From Earliella scabrosa (lineage: Eukaryota; Basidiomycota; Agaricomycetes; Polyporales; Polyporaceae), in assembly GCA_022605405.1 (NCBI GenBank), contig JABYQQ010000005.1, forward strand, positions 124,001 to 188,000: 64,000 bases of DNA, in the 5' to 3' direction. Positions 23,669 to 34,535 of this stretch are shown here, in pieces. The notes under the pieces were generated by a model. It did not search any database and was not told the DNA's origin. It worked only from the letters and a program-made list of their open reading frames with translations. How positions within the stretch are numbered: position 1 is the first letter of the stretch; the number at the start of each line of letters is the position of its first letter. The position numbers and the translations under genes were made by a program.

Positions 23669-24991
23669 GTTGCGGGACTTGTTATGGATACGCGAGTGTG
23701 ATAACTGTTAAGAGTGTGCTGTGTTGGACAGTGTCTCACTGCGTCCGCAGGCTATATAGGCTCGTCTAAGCTCCCGGTACACTGATGGCACCGTCCGCGA
23801 ATCTGTAGTTTCGGCACCCTGTTCGTAAATCGTGACCAATTGCCATCATAGCCACCAGAGATAGGGATGAGGGAGCAGTGTTGCAAGCCATCGCTGATCG
23901 GCGAACACTCACTACATATGCCGGTACCGGGCATAGGTCAACATTGCACTGATCTGAAGAGAGGCGGATGCTACATTTAGGACTCGTTGCGAAGACGACT
24001 GCAGCGCATGTCCAGAAATCCTGACTTGTGACGCAGCGTAGGCCTGTCTCCCGGCGGGGTATTGAAAAACAAATAGTTGATGATCACTGCAGTCAATGAA
24101 TGCGATGAGCGCAACAGCCAGAGACGCTTAGGCATGGCGTAGTACGTACGCAGTTACGCGGCACCGCACTTCGAGCGCCATGGCAATAGAACGGGTGGGA
24201 CGTGGATATAGCTGTGTAGACGAGGCTCATATTGATTGACGTTTCGATGCTGATATAGCGACCGTTCGGTACTAAAGCATCAGTTCCCGTGCGCGAGAGG
24301 GTCCACACATCTTGATGACCCCGTCAGCGTACCACAATCCTATACACCTGAACGTCAATGTTGGGATCACACCATGAGTATGCAGTTGGGCTAACGTCGT
24401 CTGAAACTCACCTCAGACGGTGTTTTGCGGCTTAGTATTTGGAATATATCTCAGATGTAAGTCTGGGCTCAACCTACTGCAACGTGTTACGACAGGACAC
24501 GCTCGTTACGGATCGTCAAGCCAGGCTGCAAGTAGCTGGGTATTTGCCGCCACAGGACCGCCGTTATGAATGAGGTCATGAGCGGTCGGACACTGAGAAA
24601 GTCTGGAACGTTAGCATCAGGCTGTTACCCTGGGTCAGTGCGGACAGCCATCGTTCTGCCATACGGGTTCCGCGTAGATGGATGCGCACGAGGGCGGCGA
24701 CCCGCGGGTACAAGCCTCTGATGACTTGCAGTGGGAAATTGTGGTTCCCAGGAACAGGATAGGATCTGTACACAAACAGTGTTGATGGTACGACCTGTAG
24801 ATGTATGATTGACACACATCGTCCTCCTATGGTAGCGTCGCTGTGGTGAAGACTGTCTTTATATGATACTTGGGATGCGTATCAAAATCAGTTTCGCGCT
24901 TTGAGCAATATGCAGACATTCACTGATCACGTACCATTTGTTATCTTACATCTGCACTGAGCCCTCTTCCCCCACCGCCCCAACGCACACC
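23669..24991. other. Gene-poor stretch with decayed coding remnants
   Basis: Apart from the MFS tail fragment listed separately, a minus-strand segment at 24625-24790 (RGLYPRVAALVRIHLRG) looks protein-like, but I could not link it to a family or to flanking exons. Confidence 0.4.
24150..24240 (-). pseudogene. Decayed copy of an MFS transporter 3' end
   Basis: On the minus strand CGCTCGAAGTGCGGTGCCGC ending in TAA matches the last codons of the intact MFS gene at 17274-17300 (CGCTCGAAGCGCGCCGCCGC ending in TAA). The preceding segment matches CCCATCCCGTTCT, and part of the last intron is also similar. No intact upstream exons were found, so this is a relic of a duplicated transporter. Confidence 0.5.
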
Positions 24992-25931
24992 TTAACTTTT
25001 CTTGGTCTTCTCTTCAACCTCAACGATATTGTCTTTCGGCACGTTCTTCAGCAACCCCACTCCCTCCTCTATCATCTCCACAATATCGCCACTGACGTCG
25101 CCTTGCACGACGATCTCGTCCAGCCCCTGCGGGTTCTTTGTGACAGATGCGCCGGTCGCGAACTTTTGGGCAAAGAACTTGGCAGCTTTCTTCAGGTCAA
25201 CGTCTGCGATCGGATCGTCAGCGGGCGGCCCCGTGAGGGGCAAGAAGCAAGAGCGTACCGAACGCTTCGAGTCCATGGATGGCAGTGACGTGCTTTCGCT
25301 TGTTGCGCTCTATCCGCTTGATGGTCACCTATCCATCCGTCCATCTGTCAGCCATATGTCCGAGCCAGACTTTCAGTTCGTGCGCACTTGTGATGCCTAC
25401 GACATGTCCAGTTACTGGTCAGGACTCTCATGCCATCCCAGTGAATGGAAGGCGAGGGGCGCACCATCTTCTTCTTGAGCGCAGCGTCGGCCTTCGCCTC
25501 CGCCTTTGCCTCCTTCTTCGCCGTGTCCTTCTCCAGCTTCTCCTGCGCCTCCAGGCTTAGCGTCCCGATCTTTGCCTGCAGCGCCTCTGTCGCCGTGACA
25601 GGGGCACCGACCCACCGCCGCCAAGCTCGTTTCGCCGGGAGCACACTCGGGAACGAGAGCAAGGGCGGGACGTACCGTCAGAGTAGAACCGGTCGTACAG
25701 CGCGGGCTGCTCCTTCTGCAGCCACTCCTTGCATCTTGTGAGGCTCGAGCCAAACTCGCAGTACTCAACCGGGAACGAGCAGACTGAGAGCAGAGCGCGG
25801 CGATGTCAGAGATGGAGGGTGCCAGACGGGCGGGAGATGGGGCGTGGACTGGTCGAGTCACCTTGGCAGTACACCACCTCTCGCGGGGGCGTGGGCTCTA
25901 CTGTGCCGGGTTCTGTTTCTGTGCTTGCCAT
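24992..25931 (-). CDS. TMA22: Translation machinery-associated protein 22 (DENR homologue)
   Basis: Partner of Tma20/MCT-1; acts on 40S subunits in ribosome recycling and re-initiation. The ATG is at 25931. The N-terminus carries the zinc-binding-like Cys pattern ([27 protein letters not shown]), then [18 protein letters not shown] and a Lys/Glu/Ala-rich helix ([18 protein letters not shown]). The C-terminal SUI1/eIF1-like domain follows ([20 protein letters not shown], then [40 protein letters not shown]), ending KTKKS. Four or five introns interrupt it. The length and domain order are those of fungal Tma22. Confidence 0.93.
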
Positions 25932-26195
25932 TGCTGCCGCGTCGGACGATCAATGGGATAGCAGTTCTAGAGAGGAGCGAGTTGGTAGACCAAGATTGCG
26001 ATCGTATACTCGGTCCGCCGCCCGGCAGCAAATTCTGATCTGATCTAATCTTATCTCCACAACTACTCGAAAACTCCAACTTGAGAGCACTCAGTGAAAC
26101 AGTATGCAGTGGTCATAGCTCTCACGCAAGACAAATCAACCACATGTACATGACCACTTCTCTACTTGACCTGACCCGCACACCCTCAGGTCAAC

Positions 26196-28699
26196 TTACT
26201 TACGCCCTCCAAGCTCCGAATACAAGACATCGCCGTAGGACGACTTCGCACCAGTCCTCTCCTTCTTGTAGTGGTCAGAGATGAGGAACGCGACGTCTAC
26301 GACAATTGTCAAATCAAGACGAAAGATAATGACCACAGATCAACTCACCCAGCGACTGCTCAAAATTCAACCTCGGGTCACAGAAAGACTGAAACGCTCC
26401 GAGTTTCAGCAAGCCATGCAGAGAACCCTCCCACCTTCACACGCACCTGGTATCGCAGCGGCAATTGATCTTCACTGAGCCTCATGCTCCCACCCAAGCA
26501 CTCGGTGACACTGAACCCGTCGTCGTTGAGCTCACCCGTGAACTCGAGGCTGACGCCGCCCAGACGCGAGTGGCACTCGGTGTGGATGCGGAGGCACGAC
26601 GTCAGCTCGCTGATGATGGTCCCAAAGTTGCGCGTCTTGAGCCCACTCGTAGACGTCAACGTGCTGTTTACGCCTGGTAAGAAGTCCAATCCCAGGGACA
26701 TGCCGATGCGACCACCTACTTTCCATGCATCGGGTCACAGATCCAAATGACCGGATGCCCAGACTCTTGCACGGCACGGATGTGTCCTGGCAGGTGTTCC
26801 TCAACCTGGCTCCAGTCAGTAATGAAGTTGGCGTGAGTCTGGTATCAGACGTACCTTGCCAGCGCCGTAACGGGTGATCAGCGTGACCTTGCCGCTCTCG
26901 CGCGCCGGGTTCACAACTGCGCGACAGATGAGACACCACACGCAACGTCCACGATGCCGACGTACTCTCCAGCAATCTGACCAGCTCGTCCGCCTTCATG
27001 CTCGGACCGACCTTGACGCCGATGGGGTTGCGAATCCCGCGGAAGTACTCCACATGGGCGCCATCGAGCTGCCGCGTGCGGTCCCCAATCCAGAGGAAAT
27101 GCGCCGAGGTGTTATAGTGGACCTTGCGCGGCGGAGTGCGCGTCCCATCGGCCGCGTGGGACACGATCGAGGACGGGATCGCGAACTCGCGCGTCATAGC
27201 CTCTTCAAAGTCGAGCATGAGACCCTCGTGACTGCAGCCATGTCAGATATTCGGCCGAGCAGCGGGCAGATATGGAAGGATGCGGACCTGGTGTAGAAGT
27301 CGACCTCGCCGAGCGCGCCACGACCGCCCCCCTGCTCGTAGCTAACGCTGTCCTTGCCCAGACCGATGGTGCGCGTGAACTCGAGGGCATCCGATAGACC
27401 CTCGGTGATGCGCTCGAACTCTTCCCTGGATAGAAGGTGAGACACGCGGACAGATTGTATGCGTATCATGACGCACCGGAGCGCGGGCGAACGAACGTGG
27501 GTAAGCGACCAGTCCTTCGGGTGGTGAAGCGATGCAAAGCCGGACGTGAGCAGACTGCGAACATGATTGAGGGTGGTCGTCGAGTGGAAGTAGGCACTGC
27601 ACGGAACGGTCAAAGAAGCACACAGCATGAGAGCTACGCCCGACAACGTACCTCAACATCCGGTTTGGATCGGGAGTGCGGTCGTCGGGATCTAGTCTAG
27701 AGAACGCCGTCAGTGGAAGCAATAAGTCGATTAGCATCCTCATTACCCGTTGACATTGTCTCCGCTATGATAATGTCAGTTTGTTTTGTGAGTTGGCTAG
27801 AAGAGCGCATACCGGAAACTCATCACGACTCGGTCACCAACTTTTTCTGTCGGGCTGCTCCTAGGTTTAGCATACTGTCCAGCAATGCGCCCTATCCGAA
27901 CCTGTGACAGACGTTAGCCAGGCGGTGGGGCATCGACGTTCGTCTCGTCACTGACCACAGGCATACGGGCACCCCAGATCAAGATGAGGGAGAACGACAG
28001 GATGAGTCCGATTTTGTTTGAGATATTTTCCTGTAGAAGGGGTGAGGCAACCTGCAAGCGGGAAACGGTCAATACCCACATGAGTGCACGCGTCGAAGCT
28101 CTCGGCGCAGTCCCCGGCGTGCAGGAGGAAAGCATCGTGGTTCTGGACCTGTACGAGCTGGTGCCTTAGCCGTTCAATCTATCACCCCTGATGTCAGTAT
28201 TGTCGCTCGGCCTGAAGTTGCAAGGACCTTACCTCCGACGGCGAGACGAGGGGAGGAAGCGTCCGGATTTTGGCTAGCACTCTGGGAAGAGAGATGAGCG
28301 CAGGACGATAGCAGGTTCCTGCGTTTCCACGCTTACTTGGCCAGCTGCTCGCGATCGGGGTATTCGACAGCCTGGGTGTGTGTACGTTAGTGACAGGTCG
28401 CATTAGAACGCGTTGTGCGATACAGCGCTACATCAAAGCTCCGGTGGCCCGGAACTGCGATGGTAGCTATGTCCCCGCCAGGAGCTAGTCGTGGGCTGGG
28501 GGCAAGACAGCCACGAGAAAAATATCATAGGGCTCTTCATTCAAAGAACACCTCGACGAGGGGCATTTATGCACGCTGTGCACATGCGAAGCAGCCCGAG
28601 GTCGTAGTCTGTAGTAGGGGACCCACGGCTGGAACAATGACTCACTTGAGCGGCGTGTTTTTGCCTCCAGGAGTTGGGTGTCCAGGTGCTGTCAGCCAT
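26196..28699 (-). CDS. Class II (plant-type) DAHP synthase
   Basis: Catalyses phosphoenolpyruvate plus erythrose 4-phosphate to 3-deoxy-D-arabino-heptulosonate 7-phosphate, the first step of the shikimate pathway. The ATG at 28699 opens [18 protein letters not shown]. Seen in order: [30 protein letters not shown] (metal-binding Cys), [103 protein letters not shown] and a final [12 protein letters not shown] ending near 26196. More than ten short introns are present. Class II enzymes differ from the yeast Aro3/Aro4 class I type. A donor-like GTAAGT overlaps the proposed stop, so a further small exon is possible. Confidence 0.92.
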
Positions 28700-29114
28700 G
28701 TTATGCAGAACTACATGGAGCAAGTGTGAATATCCGCCACAAATTTTGGGGCGCGCAGAGAGAGAACTCACCGAGTGGTTGAAGGTTGAGTACAAGTTGC
28801 ACTTGAAGCGATCGTTACAATCTATATAGTCCACTGGGATCTGATCTAATCTCCTCTAAACGAATCTTATCAAATCTATGGGCGGGACGCTCAGCGCTCA
28901 CCCCGAATCGCCTCCCGAAGTTCAACGGAGTAGATCATTCTCTGCTATGTCCAACGACATTGGCACACGGCTTAGCTACACAGACTATCCGGTACGTGTA
29001 GCATCATTGTATTCTGCTGCGTTCATCTAGCTGACAATATCGGCCATTCTGTATGATACCCAGTGCCGTTTCTCCGCAGTGAACCATACGTGTCTCATCC
29101 TTTCAGGAATCCAC
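28700..29114. other. Divergent promoter region, DAHP synthase / F-box gene
   Basis: About 415 bp lie between opposite start codons. No clear TATA box or repeated motif was noted. Confidence 0.5.
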
Positions 29115-30194
29115 ATGCCAGTCAAGATCTACGACATCCCTCCCGAGCTATGGAGGCAGATATTCACTTTGGCATGCACCGACGGTGGATATACGGCAAA
29201 ATGCCTTGCTCTGACCTCCAAGTTCTTCCAAACCCAGTCGCGTCCCAGTCGTTTCCATTCTGTCGCGCTCATGTCTTTGGAACACCTCGAAAGCTTCCTG
29301 CGATCTGTGAATGCGCTCTCAGAGCCCCCTCTCCCCGTAGTCAAACATCTATATTTGTCGCTTGACCGCGGAAGCCTGCGAGGGGACGAGATCCTGACAT
29401 GGAACCAACGCCTCGCTCGCGCGATGCCAGCCCTGTTCGCCCTTGTCGCACCGACGCTACGGACGCTCTGCATCGTCAGCACCTTCGACATCCCAACGTT
29501 CGTCTGCCCTCCCCTCAGCCAACTCGAAGAGCTTACGATCAAGGGCCAAATACCCGCTATCTTTCCAGTCAAGCAGCGCCAAATCTACGCGTTTCCCGCC
29601 CTGCAGCCTGAGATCCCTTCGCAGTCGCAGGCTACTCACACGAACCCCCAGAACATGCTCCCTGCGCTGAAACGGCTTCACTGCATCCCTGCTGTGGGCA
29701 GCTTCTCGGTCGCAGGCATCATGGAGACCCTTGTCGAGCACGCGCCCCCGACCCTCACCCACCTCCGCTTTTGCGACGTAACTGCGAGGAACATGCATCC
29801 GACGGCGTATATGCTCAGCCTCATGGGCTCGCCCGCACCCATCGCTCAGGAGCTCGGGGGCAAGCTCGGGGTAGGGCGGCTGTCGAGCGTGCGGCGGGTC
29901 ATCGTCCACAGTTTGCCGCTCAGACGCGACATGCCGGGCCACGGTCAGAGCGAGTCGGATTGGGACCTTGTCTGCTGGGATCTTGACACTCTCGTCGAGG
30001 AGTGCAAGTCGAAGGAGATCGACTTGCTGGTCATGTACAAGCCGTGGCTGAGGCATTCACGCCTGGAGGACAAGCTGTATGATGATTGGGTGGGGCGCAT
30101 GGAAGGTCAGAGTGGGTGTTGGGTAGCGTCGGAGGAAGAGGAGGCGCCACTGGTCCAGGGCGGGGAGAATCCACTGGATTTCAACCAATTTTAG
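29115..30194 (+). CDS. F-box protein, 359 aa, single exon
   Basis: An intronless open frame from MPVKIYDIPPELWRQIFTLA. An earlier in-frame ATG at 29079 is possible but would put 12 non-conserved residues before the F-box. The sequence TLACTDGGYTAKCLALTSKF, then SRPSRFHSVALMSLEHLESF, matches the same F-box family as the tandem pair at 11-13.9 kb (ACxDGG(F/Y)T), but it is more distant. Leucine-rich segments follow (LRTLCIV, LEELTIKG, LKRLHCIP, LTHLRFCD), and the C-terminus is acidic (SEEEEAPLV). Probably an SCF substrate adaptor with an unknown target. Loss of introns relative to its relatives is notable. Confidence 0.85.
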   Translation: MPVKIYDIPPELWRQIFTLACTDGGYTAKCLALTSKFFQTQSRPSRFHSVALMSLEHLESFLRSVNALSEPPLPVVKHLYLSLDRGSLRGDEILTWNQRLARAMPALFALVAPTLRTLCIVSTFDIPTFVCPPLSQLEELTIKGQIPAIFPVKQRQIYAFPALQPEIPSQSQATHTNPQNMLPALKRLHCIPAVGSFSVAGIMETLVEHAPPTLTHLRFCDVTARNMHPTAYMLSLMGSPAPIAQELGGKLGVGRLSSVRRVIVHSLPLRRDMPGHGQSESDWDLVCWDLDTLVEECKSKEIDLLVMYKPWLRHSRLEDKLYDDWVGRMEGQSGCWVASEEEEAPLVQGGENPLDFNQF

Positions 30195-30792
30195 CTTGAG
30201 GGATCCATGGTCAGTGCATCGTTCAGTATTTCGTTCCGTCTACAGCGTCACTGATCATGTGGTCGGTTCAAGTAACAGTATGGCTATTTCTTAAGCCGAG
30301 TACTTGCAGAGAGAATCCCAAAGACGTGGATGACCTTGAGTCCTGGACTTCTTAGTCTTTTCAAATTCTGTATGGCAGCCAGGAGGTGAGCATGTGGCTT
30401 TACAAAGATCTAGGGTAAGTTATTTTCCGAGTACGTTGGGGCGTTAGAATGTTTGCAGTACGGACCGCGCTGACCGTTCAATTATCAGAATCCAACCCTA
30501 TAACCAGCTGAGCGAGTGACGCGCATCCTCAGGTTCTGCATGAGTTATATATAGCTTTGAAGATGCAACGTCTCTCTGCGCTTCTGTGGTGCTACTCCTC
30601 ATACTTGAGTGAGTTCTCCTTCGTCCCATTCACTCGCATCACTTCTACTACTCCATCAGGTGACTGCGCGATGAGGAGACGTCGGCTTTGCTACCCCCTA
30701 ACCAAATCCTCCCCGCGCAGATCTTTCACCGGTCCGCGACGAGCACAGTATATGAGCCAGTACCTCCAGTGTGCACCAGGCCATCTCGAGCC
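30195..30792. other. Intergenic, nothing recognised
   Basis: Holds the 3' flank of the F-box gene and the promoter of the CE15 gene; a TATATA-like stretch occurs near 30546. Confidence 0.5.
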
Positions 30793-32365
30793 ATGGTTTC
30801 GCTACTCACCTCATTGCTCTTGCTCGGAGCAATAAGGCTCGCCTACGCCGCGACGCCCTCAAGTTCCAAATGTGCACCATCCATAGCGCACCTGCCCGAG
30901 CCCTCCGACCTCCCCATCATCGAAACCCTCCCTGACCCATTCACCTTCCGCCTCTCCAACCACCGCGTTCGCGCGCGCGCCGACTGGGCCTGCCGGCGCG
31001 ACGAGCTCATGGCCCTCGTCCAGCAGTACCTCTACGGCTTCTATCCGGACCACTCGCGCGAGCGCGTCCACGCGCGCCGCGACGGCAACGCCCTCACCAT
31101 CTCCGTCTCCTTCGGGAACAAGCGCGCGACGTTCCCCGCGAACATCACCTTCCCAGCCTCGCCCGCTGACGCCGAGCGGGGCGGACGCGGCTTCCCCGTC
31201 GTGATCGCGACGGGCCCGCTCGCGCCTGTGAACGCGACGCCGTTCTTGGAGTCTGGCGTCGCGGTGGCCGAGTTCAATGTGAACGACGTCGCGAACGACT
31301 CGTATGCGCGCATTGGGGCGTTCTGGGATTTGTATGGGGATCGCGACATCGGTAAGGCGGTTTCGTGACTGGTGCAATGTGCGCAAGCCGTTGATGTCCT
31401 GCGCGGCCGATAGGTGTCATGACGGCGTGGGCGTGGGCGGAGCACCGGATCTTGGACGCAATCGAACAGGTGGTTCCCGAGGTTGACACCTCGCGCGTTG
31501 GCGTGGTTGGGTGCTCGCGCTACGGGAAGACCGCCCTGGCTGCGGCTATTTTTGACCAACGAGTAAGAGTGCCCTCGCGCGAGGGCGTTTCTTACAGTGC
31601 GGTTAGCTGATCTCATCCGCTCCGTTAGATAACACTCGCGCTTCCCCTGTCCAGTGGTGCGGAAGGAATAGGCCCCTGGAGATACTACTACGAAAGCCGT
31701 GAGTAGATGTGGTATCATGCAGCGGGTTCAGCATTGAATGAATTCGCTCGATAGAGGGTGCTGCGGAGAAGATCGAGAACATCACGACGAAGTACGGTTA
31801 TTGGAGCAACACTGAGCTCTGGAAATTCGACAATGTCACCGGCAACTCCACGAGAGTCCCATTCGATGCGCATGAATTGGTCGCACTGGTCGCGCCGGTA
31901 TGTCTGTCGTCATCTCCCTGGAGTAGTCATAATCACCGATTTTTCTAGCGCGCGATTCTGTGGGACGAGGGCGAAGAGGACTGGTGGGTGAGTCGTCCAC
32001 ATCCAAAGCTCGATACGTCTTCTCAAGGTCAGACAGACGAATCCAGAGGGCTCTTTGGGTGTCGTCTTTCCCGCAGCGAAGGCTGTATTCGATTGGCTGG
32101 GCGTGGGCGATAACATCGGTATACATGTGCGCCACGCGCCGGACGACATGCACTGTGGACAGTCCGCGTAGTAAGTACACACGTCCTGTGCGCTCTCCTC
32201 TCACATTCCTTACCTGTATCCGCCCTACCTAGTCCAGCTGTCCAGCCGTTTGTTCGAAAGGTCTTCTTTGGTACCCCGACTTCGGTCAACTTCAGTGATA
32301 TCGCGCCATTCCCTGCGCACCCAGAGGCATATCCGTGGGCGTTCTCCCTGTCAAGGGCGGAGTAA
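30793..32365 (+). CDS. Secreted CE15 glucuronoyl esterase-like protein
   Basis: CE15 enzymes cleave ester bonds between lignin alcohols and 4-O-methyl-glucuronic acid on xylan. The start at 30793 gives a signal peptide (MVSLLTSLLLLGAIRLAYA). Seven exons join in frame through a stop at 32363-32365. The mature part shows FTFRLSNHRVRARADWACRR, LYGDRDIGVMTAWAWAEHRI, the nucleophile elbow GVVGCSRYGKTALAAA, LALPLSSGAEGIGPWRYYYE, HELVALVAPRAILW, EDWWTNPEGSLG and a late histidine in APDDMHCGQS. The canonical fungal glutamate of the Q-E-S-G motif is Ser here, while an acidic residue is kept at EDWW. NWS/NVT/NFS sequons suggest glycosylation. No carbohydrate-binding module is present. Confidence 0.88.
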
Positions 32366-32515
32366 CTCGCAATACTAAACATGCCTGAGGGAGTGTACAC
32401 TCTCGAACACATTACATAATGAAGCAAAACGTGCCCATCAGCACACGGAGAATCCAACTCTATAGCATTGCTGGATGTGTTAGATGGATGTACGAGTAGG
32501 AATGGTCTACGACGG

Positions 32516-33675
32516 TCAGTGAGGGTTAATGGTCTCGATACAGAAAAACGTCCATCGGCGGCTGTTTTGATCCCATATATGCGACAGTAGCTCGTGCACC
32601 TCCTGCGTCACGTCCTGCCACGCTCTCCCCTCCTCAATACCTGGAAGCAGCTCAAGAGTCGTGATGCAGAACCGGTCACCCGCCCATGGCCCGTGCGCAA
32701 GACGCTCCTTGAAGCCGCCCTCGCACTCGAGATCGTCGAGAAGTGCGCTCGACCAGCAGATGCGTGCCAGCAAAGCATGCGCGAGGTTGGCGTAGCTCGG
32801 CACGGTGAGCCCGTCCTCACGGACGTACTCCCCCTTCGAAAGGTTGCACAGCACGCGCGTGCCATCCGGGAACGTCGCGCGCCTCCCGTCCCCATGCAGC
32901 AAGGAGAACATCTGGTAGTCGCGGACGACGGACGCGGGCACGCTGCCCGGGGGGAAGCGCGACCGCTCGAGCTCGTAGCAGAGCCGGCTCGCGGTGTTGA
33001 TGAGCTCCATGCGCCAGTCCATGTGGAAGACGCGCTTGTAGAGCTCGCTCGCGAAGTTGCTCAGGCTCCGGTCGTACTCGCCGAACTCGCACAGGCTCGC
33101 GAGCTCGGTCGTCTCGACCTCCTTGCGCTCGGCGTCGGTGAGGAGGTGTGGGGGCAGGTCCGCGAGATTCCGCGTGCTGTCCCCGATGCTGATGAGCCGG
33201 CAGCCGGCCCATGGGGCGTAGTGCTGCTTGGTGGCGCGCAGGAGGTGGCGCTTGCCGATGGTGAGGAGGGACTTGCAGGTGATGGCGAGGTAGATGACTT
33301 CGTGCAGCTCGTGCAGCTGGTCGAACAGCAAGTCGATCGCTTCGATGGGTAGCTTGGCAATGGGACCCACAGGCGGGCGGACTGGGCCATCTGCGAGCCA
33401 GTCATCGACCTCTCTGGTATAGGGGCGTTGGTCAGCACGATGCAGTAAGACGGTTGGCATTCAGATGGGTAGCAACTTACTTTGGGAGACATGGGATAGA
33501 GAGCTGGTTCATGAGCTGCTCATGCGGGTAGAACAACCACGTTGCGAGCTCTCCGCAAGCCTGTTTGCTGACCTCGCGTCTGTCAACGTTTATTCTATAG
33601 ACAAGACGTCAGCATAGGTTCTGAGTCGCGGATCATGAGAGAGACTCGGACTCACAATTGCCACCACTGACCCAT
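32516..33675 (-). CDS. MGQ-family F-box-like protein, 343 aa (G1)
   Basis: The ATG at 33675 opens a 20-nt first exon (MGQWWQL), followed by a 114-nt second exon (33481-33594; INVDRREVSKQACGELATWL, ending IPCLPK) and a long third exon (32516-33413). The third exon has an F-box-like helix set (IAKLPIEAIDLLFDQLHELH, VIYLAITCKSLLTIGKRHLL). A family-specific C-terminal part follows: WAGCRLISIG, LTDAERKEVETTEL, VLCNLSKGEYVRED, ARICW, GPWAGDRFCITTLE, DVTQEVHELLSHIW. Exon sizes and motifs are the same as in six genes at 42-53 kb, of which this is the dispersed relative. Function is unknown; an SCF adaptor role is inferred from the F-box only. It is tail-to-tail with the CE15 gene. Confidence 0.85.
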
Positions 33676-34414
33676 TTCTGAGAAGAAGTTCAAGGTGAAT
33701 GGCCGTACGGGCGGAAGGGGGAGGCATCTCCTACTTATGATCGCGCCCAAGTGCGGATGATAAGTATGGAGGCACGGTGGCGATAGTTACGGGCGCGGCC
33801 TGTTACGGCATAAGTCATCTGTGCCGCTGAGAGGCGGAAAGATTTCCCCAACTTATGATCGCGCTCGGCTGCATCCCTCCTGAGCTCCCACTCTGGGATG
33901 TCAGCTACGATTCCGCCTGTTCCAAGCCTCCTGAGAGCAATACAGAGCACGTCTGACAAGAGGAGGTATGTGGTCAGTCCGTCGCGGGCTCTATACGGTC
34001 CTTTACCTCCCTCCGAAATCATCGGTCGTGAAGCCGGTTACTGAGCCCAACTGTCAAGGGAGACGCTCTGTTACGTCCATCGACGGGTGTTAGGCCAGAC
34101 GCTGCATCTGGAGTCGAGCAGACAGGTGGGATTGCATTCGGACATTCCCTGTGTGGTCGTTGGTGGTGCAAATCCAGCCAGTGAGCGTCCATGTCTGAGA
34201 GCCGCGGGCGTCTCTACTGCCTAACTTGGACGCGGCCAGAGTCTAGGCTGAGAATGGAAATTCCCGACGCTGACCTGCAGCTCCGCCACACTCTTCCCTA
34301 CTCTTCCACGATCAACGTTCCAGTCAACATGGCCAGCATCGCTCCTTGCTCCCGCGATACCGCCCCGCCTCTGACGCTGCCGACTTTGCGTGCGAAAGAG
34401 GAGAGGAGAGGAGA
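33676..34414. other. Intergenic between divergent genes
   Basis: No gene was supported. The 13-mer CTTATGATCGCGC occurs twice (near 33733 and 33850), about 60 and 175 bp upstream of the MGQ gene G1, and may be a regulatory repeat. Confidence 0.45.
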
Positions 34415-34495
34415 TGACGTCACGAGGATCTCAGTGACGTCCATGCGCCCCCGCTAATAGAAGACATGTCGAGTGGACCACCCGTCGCCTTATAA
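34415..34495 (+). promoter_or_regulatory. CRE sites and TATA box
   Basis: A perfect CRE palindrome TGACGTCA lies at 34415-34422 and a half-site TGACGTCC at 34435-34442. A TATAA box follows at 34491-34495, 40-45 bp before the start codon at 34536. In fungi such sites are bound by ATF/CREB bZIP factors of stress pathways, so stress control of the downstream gene is inferred. Confidence 0.6.
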
Positions 34496-34535
34496 CCCGC
34501 GACCAACGTTTCCCGTCACCCAGTTATTTTCAAGT

